Of a stretch of DNA of 64,000 nucleotides, positions 21,450-35,456 are shown piece by piece. The stretch covers positions 3,209,466-3,273,465 of the forward strand of contig JANPYM010000003.1 in assembly GCA_025890175.1 (NCBI GenBank), in the 5' to 3' direction. This DNA is from Ciborinia camelliae (lineage: Eukaryota; Ascomycota; Leotiomycetes; Helotiales; Sclerotiniaceae). Within the stretch, counting starts at the first letter, position 1. Each line of letters opens with the position of its first letter. The notes under the pieces are model-generated. The model was not told where the DNA came from. It did not search any database and worked only from the letters and a program-made list of their open reading frames with translations. Position numbers and translations under genes: made by a program.

Positions 21450-23555
21450 GTTTCTTTTGCGTTAAGTTGGGTTATTCTGGTTGTATCATGACGGTTATGG
21501 TGTTATGAAGGGTTTTGTTATGGAGTATGGACAAGATACCACGACTTGTATACCTAAAGTGTGGTATGGTATACAAATATGTCTCTTTTATTTTATGGTT
21601 TGCGGTTACTATATTTGTATGATACATTGGGTTATTCTCTATGCAAAACTTACGGAGTAGTAATTAAAATATGTATAGATTTTTCAATCACACCCAGAGG
21701 AACTGTCTTGACTTCCTTCTACAAGACAAGTTCGACAGAGCAAAACCATATCTCTCGATGCTTGACAATACTCTATTGTATACAGTAAATGATCTTGTCT
21801 AAACAATGCAATCCTCGTCTTCTCCATCCCCCAATCTTTTATATAGCATCGGATAGCATCGGATAGCAGCAGAATTGTGTAACATCACTGCCTCAATCTC
21901 CACCTAGTCGCCTCTGCCTACCTATATGAACCTTCACTGCATTTCGTACCTAGAATGCAATGTTATGCAATAAACGTCATGGTTCACGGAGACTTGCAGG
22001 AACGATTGATCCTAATTTGAAGGATTGCAGCACCTAGGTTGGACTCCGTGTGTTATGAAGCCTGGCAGAAATGGTTCAATGTTCAAGTTTCAGTTGGATG
22101 TTCTAATCAATCTATCCAAATCTTTGGAGTGGTTCTCACTTCAATGCCCAGATAAAAATCGAGCAATTAACGATACCTCATCCAAAGGTGGATAGTTCAA
22201 TAAAAGGCCAAGGAATTGAGCAACGTCAAGCTATACATGTGGCACCACAATCCATGAAATTTCAGCAAATTCTCGCTTGAGAGTTAACAAACTCTACAAT
22301 GGCACCATATCATATCATAGTTTACATGACACTTCTGTTCACTTCATCTCACTTTCTCTCCCTAATAGTAGTTCAATTTATCCCATTAAAGGCTAATGGT
22401 ACACCATCATCCACTGGAAAGGCAGCACGTGCGATAGGTGATAGGTGTAACATGGGACAAAGAAAATAAGGGGTTTGGTGGCTCAGGTAACGAAAGAAAC
22501 CTAGTGAGCCTCTCATCGTTCGACCCCCTTCCCGACCACATCATCAAAATAGCTTTTCAAACGGGTCAGGAGAACCCCTCAGGTAGAGTTTGGTAATTGC
22601 TGGAACCTGTGATTTAACATTTGGGAGTATCAATCATAGCACTTGGATTATAAGCCCTTTGATTATATGGAATTTTCATGATATTTCTGTATTTTTTGAT
22701 ACTCACAACCTGAATGACACACTTCCATTTCTTTCAGTCATTCAGCATGCTCTTCATGATTTTAGGTTCTTTTTCTTTTGACTCTTTTCCACTTGAGGAG
22801 TATTTGTACCGAAAACGGACTCCCGTCACTGTTGTGTCTTTCAAGTTTTTGAAGAGGCCCCGTACAGTACAGTCAACAACACAATTCCTCTCTATTGAGT
22901 GAACCATATAAAATATATGAATGGATAGTAAAGAAAAGAATAGCAAATGATTTATATAAATAACACTAGGTAGTATGTAATGAGAAAAAGGCCACTGGGG
23001 TGCATTTGATTTGATATAACTTTTATCTGACTCTGACTACGCTCCAGCTGTACAACATCGCAATCAAATCCCTGCCTGCCATTGCCATTGCCATTACCTG
23101 CCATCTCCTTGAATTCTTAGGTAATATCCTATTTAGGTTAAGCGCCACCATTTTCCTGAATCTAACCTATTGGGAAAGCGAGAAATTGATACTATCGAAC
23201 TTCAACCCATCAATCCTCCATTCCATTAACTTCAACTATACATATTCACGAGACAACCAACCTTCAACGTCAAAAGATAGATCTCAAATCTGTCGCACAA
23301 CAATTATTTCCCATCTGCCAACATTCGCACATCAACTGCGACGAAATATTCCTTACTTTTATCATTCTACAAAGGTCGAGAATACTGAGTTAAATCTGTT
23401 CCTCGGGAATTAAGTCGCGTCAATTTTACCAACCACTTTGCGTGTATTGGCCACCAGCCATCAATGCTTCTAATGCATGCGGTCGCAAACTGATCTTATA
23501 TCAAGAGATGGTGGTTGGCAGAAGGAAGGAGAGGTAGATCAATTATAGTCACACG
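21450..23555. other. Gene-free stretch upstream of SET1
   Basis: This 2.1 kb holds the 3' flank of the securin-like gene and the SET1 promoter/leader. The frame at 23186-23413 may belong to the SET1 5' UTR. A direct repeat of ATAGCATCGG occurs near 21843-21865. No coding region recognised. Confidence 0.5.
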
Positions 23556-26500
23556 ATGTCTCGCGCATCTGGGGCGAGCTTCGCACAGTTCTTTCCATCG
23601 GCTCCTCGAGCTGCGAAAGACAAAGCAAAGGAGAGGGAAAAGTCAAAGGCTCAGCAGGCAGATTTGCCGAGCACCCTTTCTGTTTCTGATACCCATATTA
23701 ATGCGAAAGCTTTGACTGACAATGCATCTATCACACGTCTTTCAGAAGATACATCAATTCCAATTGCGGACCCTCCTACCCTACCGACAGAAGATAACGA
23801 ATCTGTACAAGGCGATATCCTGAACGGTGTAGGCTCAGCAAGCTCACACTCAAGTTCTGGGTCATCCCTTTTCAGCGCCAACAATCAGCTTTCCAGCAGC
23901 ATGCACACATTTGGTGGCTCTCGAAATATAAACGACTTAACACCACTGACCAATATCGACTCATCACCTAATCGTGTTACGAGTCCCAGCAATGCTAAGG
24001 CTGATGCGCCTGTCAGCGCCACAACCCGCGTCGCTCCTGATAATACAAAATCTGAGCATGTCGTCGCTATACCCAATTCTGCGCCGGCAGAGCATACTCC
24101 CCCCGAGCCACGAGTCCTCGCTCGAGACCCAACACGAGGTGTAAAGGGAAAGAAGTGCACCTATGATCCTTTCCACGATCCCCAAATACATTCAACGAAA
24201 GAAAAGCATAATCGCCGCCCACATTATAAGGAGTTTGGTTTGGTACGTATAAAATCTGCTGCGGGGAGCGTCATCTTATGTGTGTGAGAATGTCTGGCTA
24301 ATGGCTTTTCAGAAAGATGACGCTCCCCCGGCGGATCCACGGTTGGCAAAAGGAAGCAGATTGTCGTATATCAATACTGATTACCACAACGCATTATCAC
24401 GACTCAACCACTCGCCCTTTATGCTACCAAAATACAAATACAATCCTAAAACTCATTATGGACCCGGTCCACCAACGGAAATAGTCGTTACTGGGTATGA
24501 CCCATTAATAAATTTTATGAAGGTCACGAACGTTTTTACACACTATGGTCAGATCGCGGAGAGCAGCAACAAATTACATCCAGAGACGGGAAGTTGCTTG
24601 GGCTTTGGCACATTTCGATATCGAGACACTAAAAGGAAGGATGGTTCAATTTTGACTGCGGCTGAGGCTGCAAAGAAAGCAGTTATGAGAGGAAGCAGTG
24701 TAGTGGGTCTGGGGCCAAAAATCAAGGTGCAGTTCGATCCGCAGGGGAAGCGCAGCACTCGCATGCTTGAGAATGCCTTGGAAAAGTCCAAACCCGAACC
24801 TTTACCCCTCCCACCCAAGGAGCCACCGCCACCTCCTAAACCCGAAGTTGCCAAAACCTCTGGACCTCCACCAACTGCCCCTAAAGGGCCTGCCGCGCTT
24901 TCTGGCAGACCCCAGTTCAGACCAGGCGTTGTTCCATCTGCGATTCCTACAAAACCGCGCCAACAGACAATAATTGAGGATGAGCCAATTGCCCAACAAT
25001 TGGAGGACGATCCATATATATTTATTTCGAAAGATTATGTCCCCGTTATCCCGGCCACAATTGTTCATTTGAAGAAGCGACTGAAGCAGCATTTCTTGGA
25101 AGACGTTAGAGTCGATAGAACAGGCTATTATGTCGTCTTTGCTAACAGTTCTGACGGGAGATACGAGGCAGACAGATGTTACCGCTCTTGCAATGGCACA
25201 GCGCTATTTTCCTATGAAATGGTCATGAAGCTATATCTACATGGCACCGTAGATAGGCGACTTGAACATCGCACACTTGAAAGAGGCCATCATCGTCGCA
25301 CTCGTAGTCCTGACCCGCGTTTGACTGAGCAAAAAAGGAAAAGAGAACTTGAGGATATTAGAAAAGAGGAAGAAGCTGATCTTGAGGAGGAAAAACGAGA
25401 ACGGGCAAAGAATTTTGACCCTGCACGTGAAGCTATAGAAGTTATCAAACGAGAGTTGATCACACATTTGATGGATAAGGTCAAAGAACGGATAGCAAAT
25501 CCAATTCTCCGGAATTTTATGGATCCAGTGAATCACGTGGCAAAACGCCGGAAGTTGAATATTCATGACCCGAACGTCAAGTTGCCTTTTATCAACGAGG
25601 AGGAAGACCAAGACAATAGTACCGCTAATGGTACGCCCAACTCGAAATTTGAGGATCGCAATGCTTCAACAATAGGGAAGGTTAATGTTACCGCTTTGCC
25701 CAGAATTCGAAAGAGGGCTAAAACGGATAAAAATCGCAGTGTCGGGTTTACCGACCCCTTTGCCAGGCCAACACGGAAGGCCTATGTTCGACCTATGCAC
25801 TTTCTTTTTGGGATGGAAGATGAGGATTCAGATGATGATAATGAAACTCGTTCCAGGACACGAGGCACTGAAGAGATAGAGTCACGCCCGAGAAGTCGTA
25901 TGAGCACTGATGATGAAGCTTCAGATGACGATACGGATTCTGTAAGCCAACATCATGCCAAAGAAAGATCACCATCAGTGGATACCAGATATGGAGAGTC
26001 TGTTGGTGATGGCAAATTTTCTGAACCTACGGTATCAACGAAGAAGAGAAAACTGGACTTGCATGTGGAGGCTGCCAAAAAGCGACAAAAGAAGACTGAC
26101 GAGGAACTTTTCGGTGTGTCTGTGGCGAAGATTGAACCACTTCCAGAAACGCCCATTCTCGAGGCAGGTATTCCTGATCTTGATGGATTCCAGAAGACAG
26201 AATCAGAGACAGAAGCTGCCTTAGCTGTGGCGGCCAAAAAGAAGGCCGCAAAATCGGCAAAGAGAAAGAAGTCCAAGAAGCAGATTTTCGAAGAAAGAGA
26301 AGCCCTCAAGAGACAGCAGGAGGGTATTCTGGACGATGAGATTGTGCCAGAGGAAGTCGAGGAGTCTGAATTTGAGGAAAATATTGTCGATACTGCACCC
26401 GTGGAAACATCCGTTGAATGGGGCATGTCCGGCGAAGCACCTAAACCCACTGTTGATGATGACTTTGACAACATCCTCGATATCGACGGACTGCAGAATA

Positions 26501-27475
26501 TTCTCAAGGATGATGAAGACGCTGGACCAGCATTCGAAATATTTAAGACGGACTACAAACTTAGCGACCCTGCTACTTGGGCGTGGAGGCAAGGGCAAAT
26601 CAAATCACTCAATCGAAATGGATACAAAGGTATTGTCAAGGAAGAGACTACTGTACCTGGATATTACGTGGAGACTTCGACTGGTTGTGCTAGGACTGAA
26701 GGTACCAAGAAGATTTTGAACTCCGAAAAGTCTCTCTATCTCCCTCATCGTATCAAAGTTCAAAGGGCACGTGAAGAACGCGAGGCACAAGCGAAAAGAG
26801 CCGGCAAAGATATGGTCGCAGAAGCAGCTGAGGCTGCGAAGATTGCGGCCGAGAAGCTACTCGCCAGGACCTCTGGTCGTGCCAATCGTGTCAACCAACG
26901 TCGTTTTGTTGCTGACCTTAACGACCAGAAGAAAACACTCGGTGGTGATGCTGATGTCTTGCGTTTCAATCAACTTAAGAAACGCAAGAAGCCTGTCAAA
27001 TTTGCTCGTTCCGCCATCCATAACTGGGGTCTTTATGCTATGGAGAACATAGCAATGAACGATATGATCATCGAGTATGTTGGCGAGAAAGTTCGACAAC
27101 AAGTCGCAGATCTCCGAGAGAACAGATATCTTAAGAGCGGTATCGGAAGTAGTTATTTGTTTAGAATTGACGAAAATACCGTCATCGATGCAACAAAGAA
27201 AGGTGGTATTGCAAGATTCATCAATCACAGTTGTATGCCCAACTGCACGGCAAAGATCATCACGGTGGAGAAGAGCAAAAGAATTGTCATTTATGCGCTG
27301 CGTGATATCGCACAGAGTAGGTTTGCTTTGATCCTAATGCTTTCAGGACGTCTGCTAATTACATTCCCTAGACGAAGAACTCACCTACGATTATAAATTC
27401 GAGCGTGAAATCGGCAGTACAGATCGTATTCCATGTCTCTGCGGTACACCGGCGTGTAAAGGATTCCTCAACTAA
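23556..27475 (+). CDS. SET1: Histone H3K4 methyltransferase Set1 (COMPASS catalytic subunit)
   Basis: Three exons (23556-24242, 24313-27316, 27372-27475) give 1264 residues. The introns are 70 and 55 bp. Splicing restores [17 protein letters not shown] at the front and [15 protein letters not shown] in the catalytic domain; reading through the last intron would cut off the SET domain. Domains: RRM-like fold about residues 283-375 ([23 protein letters not shown]), a second RRM-like Set1 domain about 458-540, a long charged region, N-SET about 925-1058, and SET 1120-1250 with [11 protein letters not shown] and ELTYDY. The post-SET is [13 protein letters not shown] (CxC-x4-C zinc site). N-SET ends with GCARTEG, resembling the WDR5/Swd3-binding motif of animal SET1. 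It writes H3K4 mono-, di- and trimethylation in the nucleus. Very secure. Confidence 0.97.
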
Positions 27476-29770
27476 TCTTTTCTTTTTCGTTCCTTACTCA
27501 TAAATTTTCAACATCGGCATTTGAGAGCCGGAGTTTGTGATTATACAATAAATTGGCTCTATTTGATCATTTTGGGAGTCATTCATCTGTGCTTTCATAG
27601 TTTTGCACACGCATACATTCATGGAGGGTGGCAAGGTTGGGGGGTTTATCAAAAAAAATATGTACTCTTTTCAACACAACCGAGTCATTGGGGCGTTGAT
27701 ACTGGTTTCACTTCTTTTCGATTTTGACCCAAGGGAAGATAATGATGGCATCTTCCACTGTAATTCAAGGCGGAAGATTGATACGATAGCGATGGAAGAT
27801 GAGAACATGTGGTGGAGGACGAGATGCGAGATGCGAGATGTGAAATGGGAAGATGCTAGAGCCAGGATTGGCATCCATGTATTTGTTGTAAGATTAGATT
27901 TTACTCCTTGGGAGTAGTCAGGGGGCGGTCCTCATATTGAAGAGACTCGATTCGGATGGTTAGGTCGTGTGTCAGCTGGTTGGTGGATAACCTGGGCATG
28001 TGGATATGGGAAAATAGATGGTTCCATGTTGAGAGATTCTGAATCCACATTTTGAATCTGAATCTAAATCTGCATTTGTGTTTATCCACCTCCTGGCCGT
28101 TTTTACTTGTGACGAAAGAGAAAATACTTGTCCTTTGGATATCTCATCAGTGATCGCCCACAACCTGGCTATCAAATAATGCTCATGCTTACCTCTTTCA
28201 CGTCACTTGAGCTTGATCGAAAGGCTTTATTTATATAATTATTCCACCTGTCACCTTTTAAGAGAAACTAGCCCCGAAGACGTTAAATGATAATTTCTTT
28301 ACTGCTCTGGTGAAACATGTCTTGAGCATCCCTTCATCATTCCAGATCATCCATACATACATACCTACCTAGTATTCTTTGATTTTGAACCAGTTTCAGG
28401 CTAGAACTTGGATACCTAGGATACCTAATTGGATACCTACCTAGGGAATAGGGGTTCGCATAGAGAGACTGACTGACTGACTAATGAGTTAAACCATAGG
28501 TACCGTGACCTGCATATAGTCTCGTACATAGGTATTAAGACTCGTTATATCATAAATGAAAGTGTACCTGTACATTATCATTTATAAATAAAAGGGAGGT
28601 AGGTATTTCATAATCATATGATACTCATTGTGGAAAAAATAAAAAAATTATATTGGAAGGGGCTAGAGGATGCGGAGGCGTGGAAAATTACCTAGGTAGG
28701 TAGGTAGTATTACGGTTTTGGGAGTCTATGGATGGCTTGATGATGGATGTCGCAATGTAATATACCTTAGGTATGAATGAATATTTAGAATAAATAGGAA
28801 TTGCAAAATATCACACGCGTCACATCCCGACAGCATAGGTATAGAAATAGCATCGTACTAGTAGATCACCTCCGCAATCCCATAAAAAAAGTATAGGTAT
28901 TGAAGAGAAAAAGAGCCTTTGCAAAAGTTTATTGTTTTATATAATCTTAGGAATGAGTATATGATTAGCTAGCTAGGTAGCTATATGGTATCTATGACTA
29001 GGCCGGCGGGAGTCGAGGTATCATAAAAGAGATATTTTTGACTTGGGAGTTACACAATGCTAGTGGTTGTAAGTTACCTATTGATTTTAAGAAAATAAGG
29101 GGGGATTATTATAGTCTAAGGGGAGATATTATTAGACGAGAATGTTGGATGTGTACTAGATAGGTATCGTTTTTGAATAATAGGGAGATAAGTAAAGAAA
29201 GATTGTATTATATAAAAGGTTCTCTAGATTATAACATCTTGATATTTATATTCGTGCTGAACAATAAGTGGATGGAGAGGCATCTTCAGATGGTAATATT
29301 AAATATATAAGATGGTTATTGAACAATATTGGGTGGATGTAATGAATGATACGTCTATTTTATTTCCAGGTTATATATTTATTTATTTGGATGGCTTGCT
29401 CAACTGTTTCTACTCACCGGGACAGGAATGGCCTGATGATGGATTCTTCAAGTTTGCCAATTGGGGGCATTGTGGTGAGAATTTGTTCCCTAGGGTATCA
29501 TTCTATTTCCTTCCTGCCCTTAACTCCCGCGGTCCGCAGCGCATCACCACTCTATCTAGTGCGCTCAATATCTTCCTTCCCCGTGCCTCGCCTCACGAGA
29601 GAACTTGACCGCAAGCCATTCCATCCATCACTTTGCTTGATTTAGTCGGCTTCGATATTCCCTTAGGTGACTTCCCTGGGAAATACAGCCCTAGCCCCAA
29701 GCATTCGGATCCCAAAACAACCCCGCACCTGCATCGTTGATATCCCCGTCCGTGTTCATCCCCCATCCAT
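27476..29770. other. Gene-free AT-rich stretch with CCTACCTAGGTA-type motifs
   Basis: This 2.3 kb between the converging 3' ends of SET1 and TRM112 has no supportable gene. From 28360 to 29170 there are many TACCTAGGTA/GGTAGGTAGGT fragments (for example 28362-28372, 28412-28445, 28691-28708, 28970-28982). The rest is AT-rich. The small frames at 27603-27917 and 29312-29645 have no domain. Confidence 0.55.
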
Positions 29771-30276
29771 CTAAACCAAATGTCCCGGTAGTAAGAAATT
29801 TCCAATGCCCTCCTTCACCCGATACTCATGGCCACAATTCGCACACACCAGTGCTCCTTCGTCGATTTCCGTTTCCATGAGGAGCGTGTGGAGTTCCTTC
29901 ATCATCTTCTCATCTTCTTGGAGAGCTTCGGGCGTAGGTGGTGTAGGCGGGAGAGCGGGAAAGGAAAGCTAGATGAAATATTAGCATTTGATTTCATTTC
30001 ATTTTTAATTCTCTCGTTCGACATGATATTGAGATTGGGATTAATTTCCCCGAGTGGAAAAAATGGGAGAAGGAACAAGCGCAAACGAACCTCGGAAGCA
30101 ATCACACACAGCGCATTCCAATCGATCCGCGGCAGGATATTCAACAGTAAAGCCGTGTTGATGGGTATATCATTACTAACGAGCGAACATTCCTTAGGAT
30201 GAAGAGGGAAGCTCGCGCTGGTGGATTTGCAGGCCTTGACGGCGCAGGTGAGGAAATTCAGGGTGAGGAGTTTCAT
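29771..30276 (-). CDS. TRM112: Trm112, methyltransferase activator subunit
   Basis: Exons 30276-30091 and 29968-29771 give 127 residues; the 122 bp intron (GTTCGT donor, CTAAT branch, CTAG acceptor) is phase 0 between IASE and LSFPALPP. The protein begins MKLLTLNFLTCAVKAC and contains ILPRIDWNAL. It continues LVCANCGHEYRVKEGIGNF and ends LLPGHLV, all hallmark Trm112 segments. Zinc ligands Cys11, Cys16, Cys104 and Cys107 are all present. Trm112 is an obligate partner that stabilises several methyltransferases: Trm9 and Trm11 (tRNA), Bud23 (18S rRNA) and Mtq2 (eRF1). No partner gene lies nearby. Very secure. Confidence 0.96.
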
Positions 30277-31626
30277 TTTGGGAGGGGGTGGCGCGGCGCG
30301 CGAAGGTGCCTGTTGGATGGGTTCGTATACGAGAGGGATTTTGGGGTCCGGGAGTATATGCGGATGTGAGGGAAGGCTGTGTGATGAGCTGGTGTGGTGT
30401 GGTGGGGATGGAGGGATGGGTAAAAGAAAGAAAGAAAGAGGCTTGGAAGTTGTGGTTGATAATATGGATGGAGTTGAGGAAATAATTTTTTGCGTTTGCG
30501 GAGTTGAGATAAGATTAGATTAGATTGACGCTAGGTTAGCGCCGATGGTAGAGTATATGGATGGATAACATTTGTTCCCGTTTTTCAAGGCACATTTATC
30601 TATTTCACCTATTCTATTGTTGATTTCATCTTTTGATGCTTGCTTTACTATTGCATTACATCAAGGTATAGATATTGAATTTTCGTTTATTCGGTTTTAT
30701 TCTATATACAATACTCATAACAGCTTCTATATGTAAGCTATAAAGGTCTAGGATATATTATAGTAGAAACTCGAAACTCTCTATAAAGATACCTATTGTT
30801 ATACTAAAATCCCAACCAATATCAACCAAATACCTAGCAATAGAAAAGTTCTAGTTGAATTTTGATTTCTTTTTGATGATGATGGCGATAAGTGAGGTAG
30901 TAAGTAAATCAAGGATTCGAATTCCAAACAGGTAATGCCATCGACATTATAGAATCATCCATTCTATTCTATTTCTTTTCTGCTTGCATCGCTCACACTT
31001 TTGTATATTGAATCCGTTCCTTGGGGAATCTGCGTTAACTGATACTTACCTACCTATTCCCCATTAAATGGCATGAAGTTTAATGAACCCAAGATCAGTA
31101 ACATCATCTCCGGCGTTGAGGGGAACTGATCAAGATCCTTTCCTCGACACGTACCTAATTCATGAATCATGTGCGCCGCAAGAGAGCAGACTGTAGTGCA
31201 CTGTGCAGTTGTGACTAGGTCGTAAAGCATATTTTCGATTTGGATAGATGGTGAAAAGAAGAAAGTAAAGCTACCTACCCACCCTCGGTAGTTGGAAGGA
31301 GGGATGTGAAACGAGCATTCAAGAGAGTATTGAAAAATAACCGAAGAGGATGATGGTGGAGAAGAGGGGGAATGCGAAATATATAGCCCTAGCCATAGCC
31401 CCATCGTTGAAACACTGTTTTGTTTGACCCCTTCTAATGGTTGATATCCATCCTATCAATCAGTGCCCACATTTAACTGTATTTGCGACATTCCTTCTAA
31501 TCTTTTTCACTAACCAATTAGCCACTTTCTCTGCAATGCACCAAAGTAATAGAGCAAGTCAAGTTCTGCTAGAATATTGTCTCGTGCTTCTTTCTTTCGA
31601 AAAAGTAAGGGGATCATTTCCTCCAC
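30277..31626. other. Gene-free stretch between TRM112 and the decayed transporter
   Basis: It holds the TRM112 promoter on the minus side. Frames at 30221-30523 (overlapping exon 1) and 31054-31404 show no domain. AT-rich sequence dominates from 30560 to 30960. No gene seen. Confidence 0.5.
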
Positions 31627-33413
31627 ATCTAGGCCATGAGGTTCACAGCTGGTTTACAACTCGAAGCATTGAGCATCTCTCCACCTAAATCCACACCTAT
31701 AAAGAATGAGTGGCAGCAGAATCATGAGCATACAAAGAAAATCTCAGCAGGGAGTTTCCCCATGCCATTCCCAACGTTGCATAAGTACATGAGCGCTCCC
31801 GCCAACGGGATGAAAGCTCCAACAAAACTGCGCTACATGACGTTCGCAGCAATCGCCGAGGCCGCATATCGATATTAGATGGCTGTCGACGATGTATGTT
31901 GAGATTCCCAGGAAGAGTCGCACCTATAATACCGAAACCGGTTGGTATGAAGGATAAAATAGTGGATGGAATATGTAGATGATCGTGTGAGTTCCACCCA
32001 TAGCAGATCAGAGTCATTGGGGAGGAACACTCCCATATACATAGATACATATGGTGAGTTGCATCTCAGGCAAAAGAAAGAAACCGGCATTAGCCTGCGC
32101 AAGGCAAAGTACAAGCTTGTCAGAATTTTTGTTATTGTTGTGTATCGAGCTAGTGTATGTAGAACTATTTTATATCAACAAGAATAAAGAGTGAAGACTA
32201 ACCACTCCAGGATATTACCAAGGTCAAGTGCAAGCTTGGTATACAAAGCCGATCTGACCGGCGTCGAATCCGTAAGGATTCTGGAAAACATTGGGATTCT
32301 TGTGTATAGAATATTAGATAGACGACACCAAACACAAAATTGATATATAGCGAGAGGAAAGTACAAGAGGGGATAAGAGTGGCAGCTTCAGAGGTTTAAT
32401 CAAGCCGACGAGTACGATTTGGGCCGTTTTTTGGTCTCCCGAATCGTCGTAGCAGCTCTTCAGGCCATCCCGACCAAGCTCTTTCCGGAGACAGACTATT
32501 TCTCGTTGGACAAGAACCTTGTGACTCGTTTCCGTGTTTGATATTGTAATGGGCGCCGTGACAGGGGTAGCGGCTACAAACACGATCCAGAAATTGTATC
32601 ACCAACCAATTTTTTGAACTAAGAAGCCGCCGAGTAAAGGACCAATGGTAGGGCACGATAGGTAGTTAGCAAGTGGAATTTTTGGCTCCGCCAAGAATCA
32701 TATCATTAGATGATAAGGTACCATGAAACTCACCAATCAAGGGTCCGATGTTCCACATGCCCATAGGTAGCGAAACCACGTTGGTAGGCACGAAAGAGAT
32801 CGCCAATGATGCTAGCACCAAGATTCAAGGCGACAGCACCTCCAACACCGCTGAAGAAGCGGCAAACAATGAGCATCTCGATATTAGGAACAAATACGCA
32901 TCCAATTTGTCCAAGACGGAAAAAGGCATTGGCCGCGCCCAAGACAGGCTTGCAACCATATATCCCCGAAAGAAGAGCTATAAGAACCAGCCCAACCACA
33001 TACCCAAGTAGATAGATATACACTCACCGTCATAGAATAGAATTCAACCCACCATCTCATGAGAATATCATTGCCGAACTCGGCATCTAGCGTATCAATC
33101 GGTATCAATAGCGGGCAACAACCTCGAGGAAGAAAATGGTGTCACCAGCATGATGGTATATCGTAGCCCAACCCATACCCATACCCATTTCTGCACGATT
33201 CTTCCGCAAGATCGATGGGTTAAAGGACATCGTGGGACCATCTCGACTCTCCCAGTCTATGACGTTGTCGTCGGGATTGCTGATTGCAGATTGGAAGCCA
33301 TTCATGGCGTATTCCATCGATATTTGTTTTGGTTTTCCCAAGATTCTCAAGGTCATCACATCTAAAATTCCTGCACCTTGGATTTTGATTAGCAGCTTCC
33401 TCTTCAATATCAT
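31627..33413 (-). pseudogene. Decayed MFS (DHA1-type) multidrug transporter pseudogene
   Basis: Fragments of one major facilitator gene lie in family order on the minus strand but in shifting frames. The start is DDNVIDWESRDGP near 33250. EFGNDILMRWW near 33070 follows, then VYIYLLGYVVG through LGASIIGDLFRA (33020-32770), with PNIEMLIVCRFFSGVGGA inside. After RGFA the frame shifts to MGMWNIGPLIG (about 32760-32735). PTIGPLLGGFLVQKIGW then ends in TGA at 32601-32599, where family members have Arg, and YNFWIVFVAATPVTA continues behind it. KELGRDGLKSCYDD, LSFIPTGFGIIGATLP and GMAWGNSLL follow, ending near GEML..VNL. Total span matches a normal 1.7 kb gene, so decay is by point changes and small indels, not by an inserted element. 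Non-functional. Confidence 0.85.
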
Positions 33414-35456
33414 CTACCTATACTTCTATCTTAATCGAGGGGTTTGGGAGCATGTATGTTGATTGGTAATTAGCAATTAGCTTACTCCATGAGGCTCATT
33501 GAGATGTTTATCTTTTGGACGGAGAGCTTTTTCTCGTTTTCCATGGGATATACATTCGATGTATCTTGAGCATCAGGGCCTTGTAAAGAAGCACGTCTTG
33601 AGTTATCCGCTATCTTGATCGAGGGGGACTTGGGGGTCATCAGGCCTTTTCGATTTAGATAACGGTGATGGTATACCTACCTAAATAGTAGATATTGCCA
33701 TGTAACCGCGACATCTCTTCCATAACTTCGATCTGGTTACTGTACTGTATTATCTTATTCTCGTTTGATTTCCATCTCACTAGAACTAGAACTAGTTTTC
33801 TCTTCACCTGTAATGATATACGGCTGTACTACCTACCTACCTAATGCCAGATACAAATAATGCAAAAGGTTGAGTGAGATCTTCGCGAAGGGCTGTCTTC
33901 CAAGATTATTCCAATCCATTAATATTTACTCCCTTTTTAGGTAGGGAACGATAGGAGAGAGCATGGATGGGATGAGAGTGTTCGGGAATATATTGTAAGA
34001 TTCCTTGACACTGGACACTGGTGTTTCTTGTATAGTTTCGGATCCGGCCCGTGGACCCACGAGAAAGCCATTCTTTTCTTAATATCCGTGTCACGAATCA
34101 AGGATATCAAGTGATCCAGGGACCATCGGCTCAGAGATCCGCTGGATCTCTGGAGAACCCCATGGTTTAGGTGGGTATTTGAAGATATAGTATCTCCTCA
34201 AGTACTCTTATCTTGTACCGTTTAGTCATACGCGATTTCAACCTCGTTTTTTCATTTCTTATTTTGAAAGAGTGAAGGTTGGTTTGGTTTGGGTGGTAGG
34301 TAGAACATCATTTGCCCTAGGCCTTTGCTATACCGTGTGTTTATAAAGCTAGATGTAGTATAGTTGTATCCATAATGGTCTCTAGCTATCGATAGTGGGA
34401 ATGGCATGATGGTTAGACAAAAGTCTAGTACATCGAAACGAATCTTAATTGAACATAGAGAGGAAACCATTATATCTTTTCTGTAAACTCTAAGGGAAAG
34501 GTGTCTACGAGGTATATAAATGAAATGAACGGTCAGTCACGTGATAATATCCGCCCAATGTATACTTGAAATATTATGCAGGTAGGTACCTAGATACTAG
34601 CTAGATAGATATATAAAATGATGGTAAATATAGGTAAGTAGGTAGCTATTTGATATACAGATAATTTATTCAAAATAAATGATTTAAATAGATACCTCCA
34701 GCTATGTACCTAGTATCTAAAGCTGTATTAGGCAAGATTCGATTCATACCTAACGGCTAACGGGGAAAAGGATAAACGGCTAAAGCTGCTTGCTTCACCT
34801 CACCTGTAACCCGTTCGTTAAGGTATTCCGACCGAGCGCTCGGTAGGTAGGTAACTCAACTCACCTTCCAATTATCAATTCTAGGTAAGGTAGATAGGTA
34901 ATGATTGGTTACCTGAGGTATCCCGAAGCCCCCCCAAACCATTTTATGATATCTAAATACAATCAATACAATCAATATACATATAAAGAATCATATCGTT
35001 ACATCATCCCGAAAATACATTCCCCATTTCCCAATCTCCCCGTTGGTAAGGAAGGGACTGACCGACCTATCGGGGAGATTACCGGGCGATCAATGCATCC
35101 ATGGACCAAAAGAAGACGAGAAGAGACGAGAAAAAGAACGCAAAAAAACCGACCCTAAAAAAAAACGAAAAAAGAAAAAGAAAAAGAGAGAGGCTGGATT
35201 CGGGAGGCTGGAGGCTGGGTTGGAATTTGGGGGGGTTCATCCTCCGTGCCGTACATAGGTACATGCGTACGTAGTACTACGTATGTATGTATGTATGTAT
35301 GTATCTCGGTGGCTCTAGCTTGCTTCATTGTTGTGCGTACAGAGTAGGTAGGTAAGATTTGGCCGGTTTATTATTATGTAATTTGTAGAGTGTGAGTGCA
35401 GTAGGTACCTACTAGTACTTTACGGAGTACCTTACGGAGTTGGTAGGTATCACAAT

